A DNA stretch of 47,321 nt from Collinsella sp. TF05-9AC (lineage in GTDB: Bacteria; Actinomycetota; Coriobacteriia; Coriobacteriales; Coriobacteriaceae), in the NCBI RefSeq assembly GCF_003438495.1, contig NZ_QSSH01000018.1:1-47321 (forward strand). The letters run 5' to 3'. Under the pieces are notes generated by a model. It ran no database searches. It worked only from the letters and a program-made list of their open reading frames with translations, and was not told the origin of the DNA. Shown piece by piece: positions 17,016-24,174 of this stretch (the stretch's first letter is position 1; each line of letters opens with the position of its first letter). Both the position numbers and the translations under genes were made by a program.

Positions 17016-18304
17016 TGGCCCGTTTCCCCCTTGTTCCCACGGCACCCGAGCCCGAGCGTGCCATATTAGTTGGTGTTGAGTGGCGCGACAATGCATGGCC
17101 ACTCGATCGATCGCTCGATGAGCTGGAGCGCCTTGCCCACACGGCTGGTGCCCAGTGCGTGGCTCGCTTGTCTCAGCGTTTGGTAAAGCCGTATCCCAAA
17201 TCATTTATCGGTTCCGGTAAGGTAGAGGAGCTGTGCGGTCTGGTACATCGCATGGATGCCGATGTCGTTATTTTTGACGACGACCTGACGCCCTCGCAGC
17301 AATCCTATTTGGAGAAAGCCGTGGGCGAGCCGGTAAAGATTATCGATCGTACGGCACTGATCTTGGATATCTTTGGGCTGCATGCTCAGACGCGTGAGGG
17401 ACGCCTACAGGTACAGCTGGCGCAGCTTCAATATCTGTTGCCTCGTCTGCGCGGCATGTGGAGCCATCTCGCCAAGGAACAGACGCGCGGCGGCATCGGC
17501 TCACGCTTTGGTCAGGGCGAAAGTCAGCTCGAGGTCGACCGTCGCCTCATTCGTAATAAGATCGCTGCGCTTCGACGTGAGATCAAGCAGGTTGAACAGC
17601 GTCGTGATGTTCAATCCAAGAGTCGTATTGAGTCACCGGCGTTTCGCGTCGCGTTAGCCGGTTATACCAATGCCGGTAAATCGACGTTGCTCAATCGTCT
17701 GACCGGTTCTACGGTACTTTCGCAGGACAAGCTGTTTGCTACGCTCGACCCGACGACGCGTTCATATCGCCTGCCTGGCGGTCGCGGCATGACGATTACC
17801 GATACCGTCGGCTTTATTCAAAAGCTGCCGCATGGTCTGGTCGATGCCTTTAAATCGACGTTGTCCGAGGTGTTGGGTGCCGATTTAATTCTCAAAGTCG
17901 TGGATGCGTCTGATGAGGACTATGAGCGACAGCTTGAGGCTGTCGACCGCGTGCTTGATGAGATCGGTGCCGGAGAGCGTTTAACGCTTACGGTGTTCAA
18001 TAAAATCGATCTTCTCGATAGCGTCGATCGATTGAGTTTCCGTCGTCGTTATCCGGAAGCTGTTCTGTTCTCGGCCCAAACGGGCGAGGGGCTCGACGAT
18101 CTCGTCGATCGCATTGCTCGCGAGGCGGCCGCCACCGATGTGCTGCTTTCCGCCGACATTCCATATCGTGAAGGTGCACTCATCACAGTCGTGCATGAGC
18201 AGGGGACCCTTTTGCACGAGGAATATCTTGAGGATGGCGTTCGTATTGTGGCGAAACTGCCGGCTCGTATTGCACCGCGGCTCGAGCGTTATCGCACCGA
18301 GTAG
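17015..18304 (+). CDS. hflX: GTPase HflX
   Basis: Ribosome-binding GTPase that rescues or splits stalled and stressed 70S ribosomes. An N-terminal glycine-rich domain includes GSGKVEELCG. A helical linker contains RGGIGSRFGQGE. The G domain follows: G1 GYTNAGKST (216-224), G3 DTVGFIQKLPH and G4 FNKIDLL. A C-terminal extension is present. Length 429 residues. The ATG overlaps the miaA stop by one base. Its last 16 bases overlap the end of the convergent acyltransferase-like gene, and no terminator is visible between them. Confidence 0.95.
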   Translation: MARFPLVPTAPEPERAILVGVEWRDNAWPLDRSLDELERLAHTAGAQCVARLSQRLVKPYPKSFIGSGKVEELCGLVHRMDADVVIFDDDLTPSQQSYLEKAVGEPVKIIDRTALILDIFGLHAQTREGRLQVQLAQLQYLLPRLRGMWSHLAKEQTRGGIGSRFGQGESQLEVDRRLIRNKIAALRREIKQVEQRRDVQSKSRIESPAFRVALAGYTNAGKSTLLNRLTGSTVLSQDKLFATLDPTTRSYRLPGGRGMTITDTVGFIQKLPHGLVDAFKSTLSEVLGADLILKVVDASDEDYERQLEAVDRVLDEIGAGERLTLTVFNKIDLLDSVDRLSFRRRYPEAVLFSAQTGEGLDDLVDRIAREAAATDVLLSADIPYREGALITVVHEQGTLLHEEYLEDGVRIVAKLPARIAPRLERYRTE

Positions 18305-18993
18305 GCGAGCTCCAAAATGCCCAGTATGATGGGCTGATGTAGCAGATAAAAGGGGAGTGCATGACGTCCAAGGCTGGCGAGCGCCGGCAGGGGGTTGGCG
18401 TAGGCCCAGCTTGGGGCGGGATGTTCGCATCTTTGAGCGGTGCGCGCAGCAAAGTATCCTGTGAGATACATGAATATGAACGGGATGATTGGATAATAGT
18501 CGCCTGAAACAAACCGGGGGCCGGGTAATCCTAGCCACGCCAAATAGGGGAATGAATAGGTCGATTTCGGGATGCCCCATGTCGCTGCAAAGAGAGCGAG
18601 GCATATCGCAATGCCCCACGTGCTGGGCACTTTCTTAAGCATCGGTCGTGCTACGGCTGTCACAGCGGTACACGCCGCCATGCAATAAATGATGCCAAAG
18701 TTCACTGAATCGTCGACCGATACGAGCGTTGTTGCGATCCAGACGACCAAAGCTGCGGCAGCGTACTTGGCCGCTCGTTTGGCATTGTTGCGTGAGAGCG
18801 TGCACATCCAACCCGCGATAAACAAAAATACCCAGCTGATGCTGGCGCGCCAGATGTCTTGAAAGACGGTCTGGGTAAACCAGGGCATATCCCAGTCGTA
18901 CAGGTAGGCGAGATCGTAGCAAGCGTGAAAACCTGCCATTGAAATCATCGTAAACCCGCGGACGGTATCAAAGATGGTGATGCGTTTTTGCAT
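18289..18993 (-). CDS. DUF1624/HGSNAT-type membrane protein (acyltransferase-like)
   Basis: Polytopic membrane protein of the heparan-alpha-glucosaminide N-acetyltransferase-like (DUF1624) group. The N-terminus RITIFDTVRGFTMISMAGFH is the family hallmark. About seven hydrophobic segments run to a C-terminal LGRHALPFYLLHQP, typical of acyltransferase-type membrane folds. Substrate unknown; modification of a cell-surface polymer is the usual guess. Length 234 residues. Its start overlaps the lexA stop by one base (TAATG on the minus strand), so it is almost certainly cotranscribed with lexA. Confidence 0.85.
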   Translation of the reverse strand: MQKRITIFDTVRGFTMISMAGFHACYDLAYLYDWDMPWFTQTVFQDIWRASISWVFLFIAGWMCTLSRNNAKRAAKYAAAALVVWIATTLVSVDDSVNFGIIYCMAACTAVTAVARPMLKKVPSTWGIAICLALFAATWGIPKSTYSFPYLAWLGLPGPRFVSGDYYPIIPFIFMYLTGYFAARTAQRCEHPAPSWAYANPLPALASLGRHALPFYLLHQPIILGILELAYSVR

Positions 18994-19637
18994 TACGAGA
19001 ACCGGCGCATCAAGCCGACGACTTTGCCCAAGATAACGGGATTCGTTGCATAGATAGGCTCCATGGTGTCATTCTCTGGCTGCAGGCGTACGCGTCCCTG
19101 CTCCTTGTAGAATGTCTTGACGGTCGCTGAACCATCAATCATGGCCACGACAATTTCGCCGTTCATGGCACTCTTTTGTTCACGGACGATGATGTAATCG
19201 CCATTGAAGATGCCGACATTGATCATTGAGCTCCCATGCACCTCAAGGATAAAGGAACCCTGATCAGTGGCGATTTCGGTCGGGATAGTAAAAGTGTCTT
19301 CTATATTCTGCTCGGCCAGAATGGGAATCCCAGCCGCGACGCGACCAACGAGCGGTAGCGAGACCGTTCCGCGAGGTGCGGTGGGTTCGTCAGATTTAGA
19401 AATTGAGACAGAGGAACCGTCCTCGTTAAAGAGTTCCAGGGCGCGCGGTTTGGTGGCATCGCGCTTGAGTAGCCCGCGCGCCTCCAGGGCAGATAGATGG
19501 GCGTGCACGGTGCTGGGGGAGGAAAGGCCCACGGCAGAAGCCATCTCGCGCACGCTGGGCGGATAACCTTTCTCCTGCTGATATTCCTTGATGAAGTCGT
19601 AAATTTGCTGCTGACGCTTGGTAATTTTGCGAGCCAT
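18993..19637 (-). CDS. lexA: SOS repressor LexA
   Basis: Repressor of DNA-damage genes that cleaves itself when bound to RecA-ssDNA. The N-terminal winged helix (residues 1-70, PPSVREMASAVGLSSPSTVH recognition region) is followed by the S24 peptidase-like domain: cleavage site A102-G103 (GRVAAGIPI), catalytic S137 (GSSMINVGI) and K174 (ATVKTF). Length 214 residues from the ATG at 19637, which has a GAGAGG box about eight bases upstream. In-frame upstream ATGs at 19658 and 19742 would add non-LexA sequence running through the operators and are rejected. Own LexA boxes lie upstream, implying autoregulation. Confidence 0.97.
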   Translation of the reverse strand: MARKITKRQQQIYDFIKEYQQEKGYPPSVREMASAVGLSSPSTVHAHLSALEARGLLKRDATKPRALELFNEDGSSVSISKSDEPTAPRGTVSLPLVGRVAAGIPILAEQNIEDTFTIPTEIATDQGSFILEVHGSSMINVGIFNGDYIIVREQKSAMNGEIVVAMIDGSATVKTFYKEQGRVRLQPENDTMEPIYATNPVILGKVVGLMRRFS

Positions 19638-19660
19638 CAGGGCATCCTCTCTACCCATGT

Positions 19661-19674
19661 CAAACAAATGTTCG
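19661..19674. promoter_or_regulatory. LexA box, one mismatch
   Basis: CAAACAAATGTTCG differs from CGAAC-N4-GTTCG at one position. It lies 24 bases upstream of the lexA start, downstream of the likely lexA promoter, and is a plausible weak autoregulatory site. Confidence 0.6.
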
Positions 19675-19682
19675 GATTTTGC

Positions 19683-19710
19683 TTGACAGGAACAACTGTT
19701 CGAAGATAAT
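19683..19710 (+). promoter_or_regulatory. SOS promoter of the LysM-nrdR-dut operon with LexA box
   Basis: TTGACA (19683-19688), a 16-base spacer and GATAAT (19705-19710), directed at the LysM gene. The spacer contains GAACAACTGTTC (19690-19701), a perfect core LexA site. The same site would also overlap the weak lexA promoter on the other strand (TTCGAA, 17 bases, CAAAAT). One operator can thus control both directions. Confidence 0.85.
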
Positions 19711-19716
19711 AATAAC

Positions 19717-19730
19717 CGAACATTCGTTCT
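19717..19730. promoter_or_regulatory. Second perfect-core LexA box
   Basis: CGAACATTCGTTCT contains GAAC-N4-GTTC and has a single end mismatch to the 14-bp consensus. It starts seven bases past the -10 of the LysM promoter, over the likely transcription start. Its centre is 28 bases from that of the 19690-19701 box. Confidence 0.85.
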
Positions 19731-19800
19731 CGCGCTATACATTTTTGTCCGCGCGGCTTGATAAAACTGTTCTCAGCAAAACACGCGAGAGGAGAACATG

Positions 19801-20250
19801 ATGAACGCAACGAATATGGTCCAGGGAAACCTTGCCCTTAAACTCGAGACGCCTGCAGAACCCACTTTTACGGTTGTTCAGGGTGGCCGCTCCGGCTTTC
19901 AGCCTTTGACCGTAAAGCCTGCTCGCAATCAGCAGGCTGTAGTTGCGCCGGCCCGCGTTGCCCTGAAGGTTCCGACGATTGTCGCCGTTGCCGTTGCGCT
20001 TACGCTCTTCGTTGTCCTCGCTACGTCGGTCTTTAGCGCTCGTCACGCCGCGTATGCCGAGTCCGTTTCCAACGTTACCTACGAGACTATTCGCGTTCAG
20101 TCTGGTGATTCTCTTTGGTCGCTTGCCGAGGAATATCCTATCGAAGGCCTTTCCACGCAAGAGACTTCCGACATGATCCGTAACGTCAATCATCTGGAGC
20201 ATGGTTCGCTCGCCGCCGGTGCGCATCTTAAGGTTCCTGCTCGTTCGTAA
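19801..20250 (+). CDS. LysM membrane protein, likely SOS cell-division inhibitor (YneA/ChiZ-like)
   Basis: Probable single-pass protein of 149 residues from the second of two adjacent ATGs. The ATG at 19798 is the alternative; AGGAG is six bases from 19801 and three from 19798. Counting from 19798: a Pro/Gln-rich cytoplasmic part to about residue 57, a membrane helix at 58-80 and an external LysM domain at about 96-147 (VQSGDSLWSLAEEYP...AGAHLKVP). The same design and position, next to and divergent from lexA and before nrdR, are shared by B. subtilis yneA, M. tuberculosis Rv2719c (chiZ) and, in position, C. glutamicum divS (established knowledge). Two LexA boxes control it. I infer that it delays septation during DNA damage. 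Sequence similarity alone would only support a LysM protein. Confidence 0.82.
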   Translation: MNATNMVQGNLALKLETPAEPTFTVVQGGRSGFQPLTVKPARNQQAVVAPARVALKVPTIVAVAVALTLFVVLATSVFSARHAAYAESVSNVTYETIRVQSGDSLWSLAEEYPIEGLSTQETSDMIRNVNHLEHGSLAAGAHLKVPARS

Positions 20251-20263
20251 TCATTATCGCGCT

Positions 20264-20307
20264 GCGCATGGTACCCTTGTTATCGTTTAAGAGGAGGTAC
20301 CATGCGC
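20264..20307 (+). promoter_or_regulatory. 12-bp perfect inverted repeat enclosing the nrdR start codon
   Basis: GCGCATGGTACC (20264-20275) and GGTACCATGCGC (20296-20307) are exact complements with a 20-base loop. The right arm contains the last two bases of the Shine-Dalgarno AGGAGG (20292-20297) and the whole ATG (20302-20304). In mRNA this hairpin would hide the nrdR start. There is no T-run, so it is not a terminator. Confidence 0.7.
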
Positions 20308-20745
20308 TGTCCCAAATGTGGCAAGGCACATACCCGCGTCGTTGATTCCCGTATGCAGGAGTCAAATAACACCATTAAGCGCCGTCGCGAATGTTGCTCG
20401 TGTAACTATCGCTTTACAACGTTTGAGCGATGCGAAGACCCAATCGAGGTCATTAAGTCAGACGGAACTAAGCAGCGGTTCGATCGCAATAAGCTGCTCG
20501 TCGGCTTGATGCGCGCCACCATCAAGCGCGATATCGACACTAAGAAGCTCAATGAGATTATCGACGACATCGAGGTCGAGCTGCGCTCTCGCACACTGAC
20601 GGCCGTCACGTCCCATGAGTTGGGTGACATGGTGCTCAAGCGTTTGGCCAAGATCGACAAGGTGGCGTACATCCGCTTTGCCTCGGTCTACCGCGATTTC
20701 AAAGACGTCGATGAGTTTCTGCAAGAGCTCGACAAGCTAAGGTGA
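20302..20745 (+). CDS. nrdR: Transcriptional repressor NrdR
   Basis: ATP/dATP-sensing repressor of ribonucleotide reductase genes. Zinc ribbon with C3, C6, C31 and C34 ([10 protein letters not shown] and ECCSCNYRF), then an ATP-cone domain (about residues 46-136, [15 protein letters not shown]). Length 147 residues. AGGAGG lies four bases before the ATG. It lies 51 bases after the LysM gene and four before dut, so the operon joins division control to nucleotide supply. The start codon is inside a strong inverted repeat (separate entry). Confidence 0.96.
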   Translation: MRCPKCGKAHTRVVDSRMQESNNTIKRRRECCSCNYRFTTFERCEDPIEVIKSDGTKQRFDRNKLLVGLMRATIKRDIDTKKLNEIIDDIEVELRSRTLTAVTSHELGDMVLKRLAKIDKVAYIRFASVYRDFKDVDEFLQELDKLR

Positions 20746-20749
20746 TTCC

Positions 20750-21193
20750 ATGTCCAACATTACCGTCAACATAAAGCGTCTCGACCCCACCGTCGAGCTT
20801 CCCAAATACGCCCATCCCACCGATGCCGGCTTGGATTTGCGCTCCAACGAGGACTGCGTCCTGAAGCCCTTCGAACGTCGTCTGGTCTCTACTGGGCTGG
20901 CCATCGCCTTGCCCGATGGCTACGCCGGCTTCGTCCAGCCCCGCAGCGGCTTGGCCATCAAGCAGGGCCTGTCTATAGTCAACACGCCGGGCCTCATCGA
21001 CGCCCACTACCGAGGAGAGCTCAAAGTCATCCTCATCAACCTAGACCCCACGAACAACATCCAAATCAACAAAGGCGACCGCATCGCCCAGCTCGTCATC
21101 CAAGAAGTCCCCACGGTCAACCTCGTAGAAGTAGAAGAACTAGATAAAACCGACCGAGGAGCCGGCGGTTTCGGTTCTAGCGGCGTCGCTTAG
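20750..21193 (+). CDS. dut: Deoxyuridine 5'-triphosphate nucleotidohydrolase
   Basis: Trimeric dUTPase that prevents uracil incorporation and supplies dUMP. All five motifs are present: DAGLD (25-29), PRSGLA (64-69), [10 protein letters not shown] (81-90, catalytic D84), GDRIAQ (109-114) and the C-terminal [10 protein letters not shown] (136-145). Length 147 residues. The start is four bases after the nrdR stop. No terminator follows for about 220 bases; the first strong one is at 21418-21468, past two repeat copies that would be part of the dut mRNA. Confidence 0.96.
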   Translation: MSNITVNIKRLDPTVELPKYAHPTDAGLDLRSNEDCVLKPFERRLVSTGLAIALPDGYAGFVQPRSGLAIKQGLSIVNTPGLIDAHYRGELKVILINLDPTNNIQINKGDRIAQLVIQEVPTVNLVEVEELDKTDRGAGGFGSSGVA

Positions 21194-21228
21194 TCGTTTA
21201 CGTACTGTCCGCTGACCGGCCCGACCCG

Positions 21229-21261
21229 CCTATATATCATCCCATGCTCAAACATTCTCGC
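21229..21261 (+). repeat. Half copy (A) of an intergenic hairpin repeat
   Basis: A 33-base block beginning CCTATATATCATCCCATG. It is the exact reverse complement of 21597-21629 (copy C) and matches copy B in 27 of 28 bases of the common core. It lacks the matching right arm, so it looks like a truncated copy. It lies 36 bases after the dut stop. Confidence 0.85.
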
Positions 21262-21279
21262 GGGGGCGCTCGTATCCCT

Positions 21280-21382
21280 CCCGCCCGTCTCTCACACATA
21301 TCATTCCATGCTCAAACATTCTCGCGTCGCTTCGCTCGCTGCGAAACTGCGCGTGGAACGATATGTGTGAGAGACGGGCGGG
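21280..21382 (-). repeat. Complete copy (B) of the intergenic hairpin repeat
   Basis: Arms 21280-21308 and 21354-21382 form a 29-bp stem with a single mismatch (A303/C359 by last three digits). The 45-base loop carries the repeat core ATGCTCAAACATTCTCGC and GCTGCGAAACTGCGCG. The outer arm (CCCGCCCGTCTCTCACAC) is unrelated to that of copy C. Minus strand is assigned because there the mismatch becomes a G-U pair; this is a weak argument. Confidence 0.85.
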
Positions 21383-21417
21383 CGGTTACTCGCTTGAAAA
21401 ATTAAAGCCTTTCTTTC

Positions 21418-21468
21418 TAGTAAGCCGATGCGATAAAGGAAAACCTCCTTTCTCGCATCGGCTTACTA
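21418..21468. terminator. Bidirectional terminator between dut and the glycosyltransferase gene
   Basis: Arms 21418-21440 and 21446-21468 pair over 23 bp with one mismatch; the loop is AAACC. On the plus side it is followed by ATATTTATATTTTT. On the minus side the tail carries TTAATTTTTC. It is well placed to end both the dut operon and the convergent gene at 21661-22962. Confidence 0.88.
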
Positions 21469-21548
21469 TATTTATATTTTTGGTTTTGCCTTTGCAGATT
21501 CTGATGGTGGGGAATCTGGTATAGCTGCAAGTACGTTAACGCAGCTTG

Positions 21549-21642
21549 CCTGTGGGAGGCCCCTATATATCGTCCCGCGCGCAGTTTCGCAGCGAAGCGA
21601 GAATGTTTGAGCATGGGATGATATATAGGGGCCTCCCGCAGG
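21549..21642 (+). repeat. Complete copy (C) of the intergenic hairpin repeat, inverted
   Basis: Arms 21549-21576 and 21615-21642 pair over 28 positions with two G-U pairs (72/619 and 53/638 by last digits). The outer arm is CCTGTGGGAGGCCCCTATA. The 38-base loop is the reverse complement of the copy B loop, nine bases shorter in its middle. It ends 18 bases before the end of the glycosyltransferase gene. Confidence 0.85.
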
Positions 21643-21660
21643 TAAGCGGGCAATCCAATG

Positions 21661-22962
21661 CTAGCGGATATGCGCTGGCTTGCCGCCCCAGTAGAAGCGG
21701 CAGAAGGCTCGTTTACGTTTTTGGGGTTTGCCTACGAGCTCCATGGTTGCGATGGCTATATCTTCGGCTGCGTGGGGGCGGCGTAGTACTTCGCCGTTGA
21801 TGAGTAGGGCTTTGAGTGATTCGGGATGATCGTGCAGATGGCGCAGGGTTACGATGAGTTCTCGTGCGGTGGTGACATGCATGCTGGCGCCCATTCCGGT
21901 GAGCATGGTGGTGTTGGCCTTTTCTTGACCATATGATTTGCCCAGCAGAATCATCGGCAGATGCGCGCACAGGCACTCGGTGACGGTGAGTCCGCCCGAT
22001 TTGAGGATTGCCAGGTCGCAGCCGTGCATGAGGGCCGCCATGTCGTCCACGTAGTCCAGAACTGTGACGTTTTCGAGCTTCATGGCGTCAAAGAGCGTCT
22101 TGAGGCGGGTGGCGTATTCCTCATCCTTGCCCGGCAAAAAGACAAAGTGCATGTCCTCGAAGCTGCGCAGGAAGGGGAGTGTGCGGTCCATCTCCGCGCG
22201 AAAGCGAACGTACGGTTGAGGCAAGCTGGCACCGGCCATCACCAACACAACGGTCTTGTCAGCGGGGAGATTGAACTTCTCGAGTTCTTCCTCGCGATTG
22301 TAGTCCGTATCAAACCCGGCGCGAATGGGGATGCCTGTAATGCGGATTTTGGTCTCGGGAACCTTACGGGGGCGAAGTGTCTCGGCCATAAATTCGTTGG
22401 CTACGCAGAACAGGTCGGTGTCCTTGTGGGGCCAAAAGCCTTCGACTTCATAGTCTGTTGGTACGCAGATGACCGGGTAATCGATACCCGTGATGACGCG
22501 GGCGCCCACAGCAACATTGGCTGCCGTAATGTGTGTTGCAACCACGGCCATGGGCCTGCGGGTGCGGACATAATCGTTGAAGGCGGGGAACATAATTCGC
22601 GACCATGCCGTGCCGCCACCCCAGAGCAGATGTCCCGTAAACGTATATCGCCAGGTTAGGTCATATATGGGGCGCGTGGCGCCGGTAAACGAAGCCGCTG
22701 TTTTATTACCATCGAACCTAATGCGTCCAAAATCGAGAATATCCAAGACTTCGATCTCAACATCCTCAGGGATTCCCTTGGTGCCGCGGATAAGATCAAA
22801 TGCTTGTGCAATCGCGTTGGCGGCGGCTCTGTGGCCCGATCCAACCGATGCGTGCACAATGGTTACTAGGGGTTTTTGTGCAGGTGAAACGGTCATTTGC
22901 TCCGGTTGGGGAGTGCTTTGCGTTGGCAGGGGAGCGTCGTTGCTCGTCTGCGTTTGATCCAT
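21661..22962 (-). CDS. MGDG synthase-type glycosyltransferase (UgtP-like)
   Basis: Probable membrane-associated glycosyltransferase adding sugar to diacylglycerol or a related lipid carrier. The N-terminal MGDG-synthase domain starts VTIVHASVGSGHRAAANAI (GSGH at 41-44). The C-terminal GT-B domain holds the nucleotide-sugar region LAILKSGGLTVTECL and LGKSYGQEKANT. Length 433 residues from the ATG at 22962, which has GGGGAG six bases upstream; an upstream in-frame ATG at 23025 lacks such a site. About 30 N-terminal residues are Gln/Pro/Thr-rich and probably unstructured. Donor and acceptor cannot be told from sequence. Monocistronic, divergent from trxB and convergent with dut. Confidence 0.82.
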   Translation of the reverse strand: MDQTQTSNDAPLPTQSTPQPEQMTVSPAQKPLVTIVHASVGSGHRAAANAIAQAFDLIRGTKGIPEDVEIEVLDILDFGRIRFDGNKTAASFTGATRPIYDLTWRYTFTGHLLWGGGTAWSRIMFPAFNDYVRTRRPMAVVATHITAANVAVGARVITGIDYPVICVPTDYEVEGFWPHKDTDLFCVANEFMAETLRPRKVPETKIRITGIPIRAGFDTDYNREEELEKFNLPADKTVVLVMAGASLPQPYVRFRAEMDRTLPFLRSFEDMHFVFLPGKDEEYATRLKTLFDAMKLENVTVLDYVDDMAALMHGCDLAILKSGGLTVTECLCAHLPMILLGKSYGQEKANTTMLTGMGASMHVTTARELIVTLRHLHDHPESLKALLINGEVLRRPHAAEDIAIATMELVGKPQKRKRAFCRFYWGGKPAHIR

Positions 22963-23079
22963 CGATAACTCCCCTTCAGCTTTGATACGCGGTTTATCAT
23001 TGTAGTGCATGAGTGTCATGTTCACGTAAATTTGGGTATGAGCGCAAAGAACGCCAATCTTTCGACAGGAGGTCTCTTC

Positions 23080-24018
23080 ATGACTACCGATCAGCCGATC
23101 GATGTTGCGATTATCGGTGGCGGCCCTGCGGGCTATGCTGCGGCCGTTTATGCGGCGCGCTCCAACCTAACGACGACCGTGTTTGAACAGGGCATGTCGG
23201 GCGGACAGATCGCCACGACCAATGAAGTCGAGAACTATCCGGGCATTCCGCTCTTGAGTGGCGCCGAACTCGGCGAGCGTTTTCAGCAGCATGCAGAGGG
23301 CCTGGGAGCGCAGGTCGCATGGAGCATGGTTACGGGTATCGATTACGATGCCGATGCAGCGCTGTTTACGGTGCATCACGACATGGGCGATACGCTGGCC
23401 TCGAGCGTTATCGCTTGCATGGGTGCCACGCCGCGTCCGGCAGGTTTCGCTGGCGAGGATACGTATCGCGGTCGTGGCGTTTCGTATTGCGCAACATGTG
23501 ACGGCATGTTCTTCCGCGGCAAACAGGTCTTTGTAATCGGTGGTGGCAATTCGGCATGTGAAGAGGCGCTGTTCCTGTCAGACATTGCCAGCAGTGTGAC
23601 CATTGTGCTGCGCCGCGACCAGTTCCGTGCGCCTGATGGTGTTGTTCAGAAAGTACTCGAAAAGGACAATATTACAGTTAGGTACCAAACTAGTATTGTG
23701 GAGCTCTCGGGCGAAGCCATGCCAACGACGATCGCCTTTAAGGACAATTCATCCGGGGAAATTCATACCAAGTCATTTGAGCCCGGCTCTTTCGGCATCT
23801 TTGTCTATACCGGGACGCAACCCCATACCGAACTTGTTGAGCATCTAGTCGATCTGGCGCCTGATGGCGGCATTCTGACTGATGAATCCATGGCGACCCG
23901 CACGCCAGGTCTATTTGCCGCTGGCGATATCCGTTCCAAGCGTTTACGCCAGGTTGTGACCGCCGTTTCTGACGGAGCCATAGCGGCAACCAGCGCATAC
24001 GCGTTTCTCCGCGGATAA
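23080..24018 (+). CDS. trxB: Thioredoxin reductase
   Basis: FAD/NADPH flavoenzyme that reduces thioredoxin. FAD-binding GGGPAG is at 13-18, the redox pair C137-A-T-C140 lies in CATCDG, NADPH-binding GGGNSA follows, and the C-terminal FAD motif is AAGDIR. Length 312 residues. The ATG at 23080 has AGGAGGT at 23067-23073. The 117-base gap to the divergent glycosyltransferase must hold both promoters, but I see no convincing -35/-10 pair. A terminator follows the gene. Confidence 0.95.
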   Translation: MTTDQPIDVAIIGGGPAGYAAAVYAARSNLTTTVFEQGMSGGQIATTNEVENYPGIPLLSGAELGERFQQHAEGLGAQVAWSMVTGIDYDADAALFTVHHDMGDTLASSVIACMGATPRPAGFAGEDTYRGRGVSYCATCDGMFFRGKQVFVIGGGNSACEEALFLSDIASSVTIVLRRDQFRAPDGVVQKVLEKDNITVRYQTSIVELSGEAMPTTIAFKDNSSGEIHTKSFEPGSFGIFVYTGTQPHTELVEHLVDLAPDGGILTDESMATRTPGLFAAGDIRSKRLRQVVTAVSDGAIAATSAYAFLRG

Positions 24019-24059
24019 GTACGATAATATATCTTATGTAATGTTGCTATCTTTAATAC

Positions 24060-24101
24060 AAAGTGGTTGGACGGTGCATCAATGTGCTGTCCAACCACTT
24101 T
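24060..24101 (+). terminator. Terminator of trxB
   Basis: A perfect 13-bp stem (AAAGTGGTTGGAC, 24060-24072, with 24089-24101), 16-base loop, then TTACTTTCC. It starts 42 bases after the trxB stop. Confidence 0.85.
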
Positions 24102-24111
24102 TACTTTCCTG

Positions 24112-24135
24112 CTATATAGTATGCAAAACTAGATA
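24112..24135. promoter_or_regulatory. Palindromic operator candidate upstream of the DUF1836 gene
   Basis: A 24-base site CTATATAGTATGC-AAAACTAGATA (hyphen added by me). It is 22/24 identical to the site upstream of the DegV gene, including the central bases. Arms TATATAGT/ACTAGATA pair with one mismatch. A possible -10 TACAAT (24144-24149) lies nine bases downstream, so the site would cover the -35 region. Confidence 0.65.
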
Positions 24136-24174
24136 ACCTAGAATACAATATAGCTTAATGAACGGAGGATCCTT

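Noticed and set aside
21229..21642. A CRISPR array or MITE with terminal inverted repeats
   Set aside because: No regular spacers, copies are in opposite orientation and few. Outer arms differ between copies, unlike MITE ends, and no target-site duplication could be recognised.
21417..21800. Small frames across the repeat and terminator region (21417-21653 minus, 21546-21800 plus)
   Set aside because: They translate inverted repeats and terminator arms; no RBS and no protein-like composition.
22962..23080. Promoters for the divergent glycosyltransferase and trxB genes
   Set aside because: Several weak boxes exist (TACAAT on the minus strand, TATGAG on the plus strand), but none has an acceptable partner at 16-18 bases.
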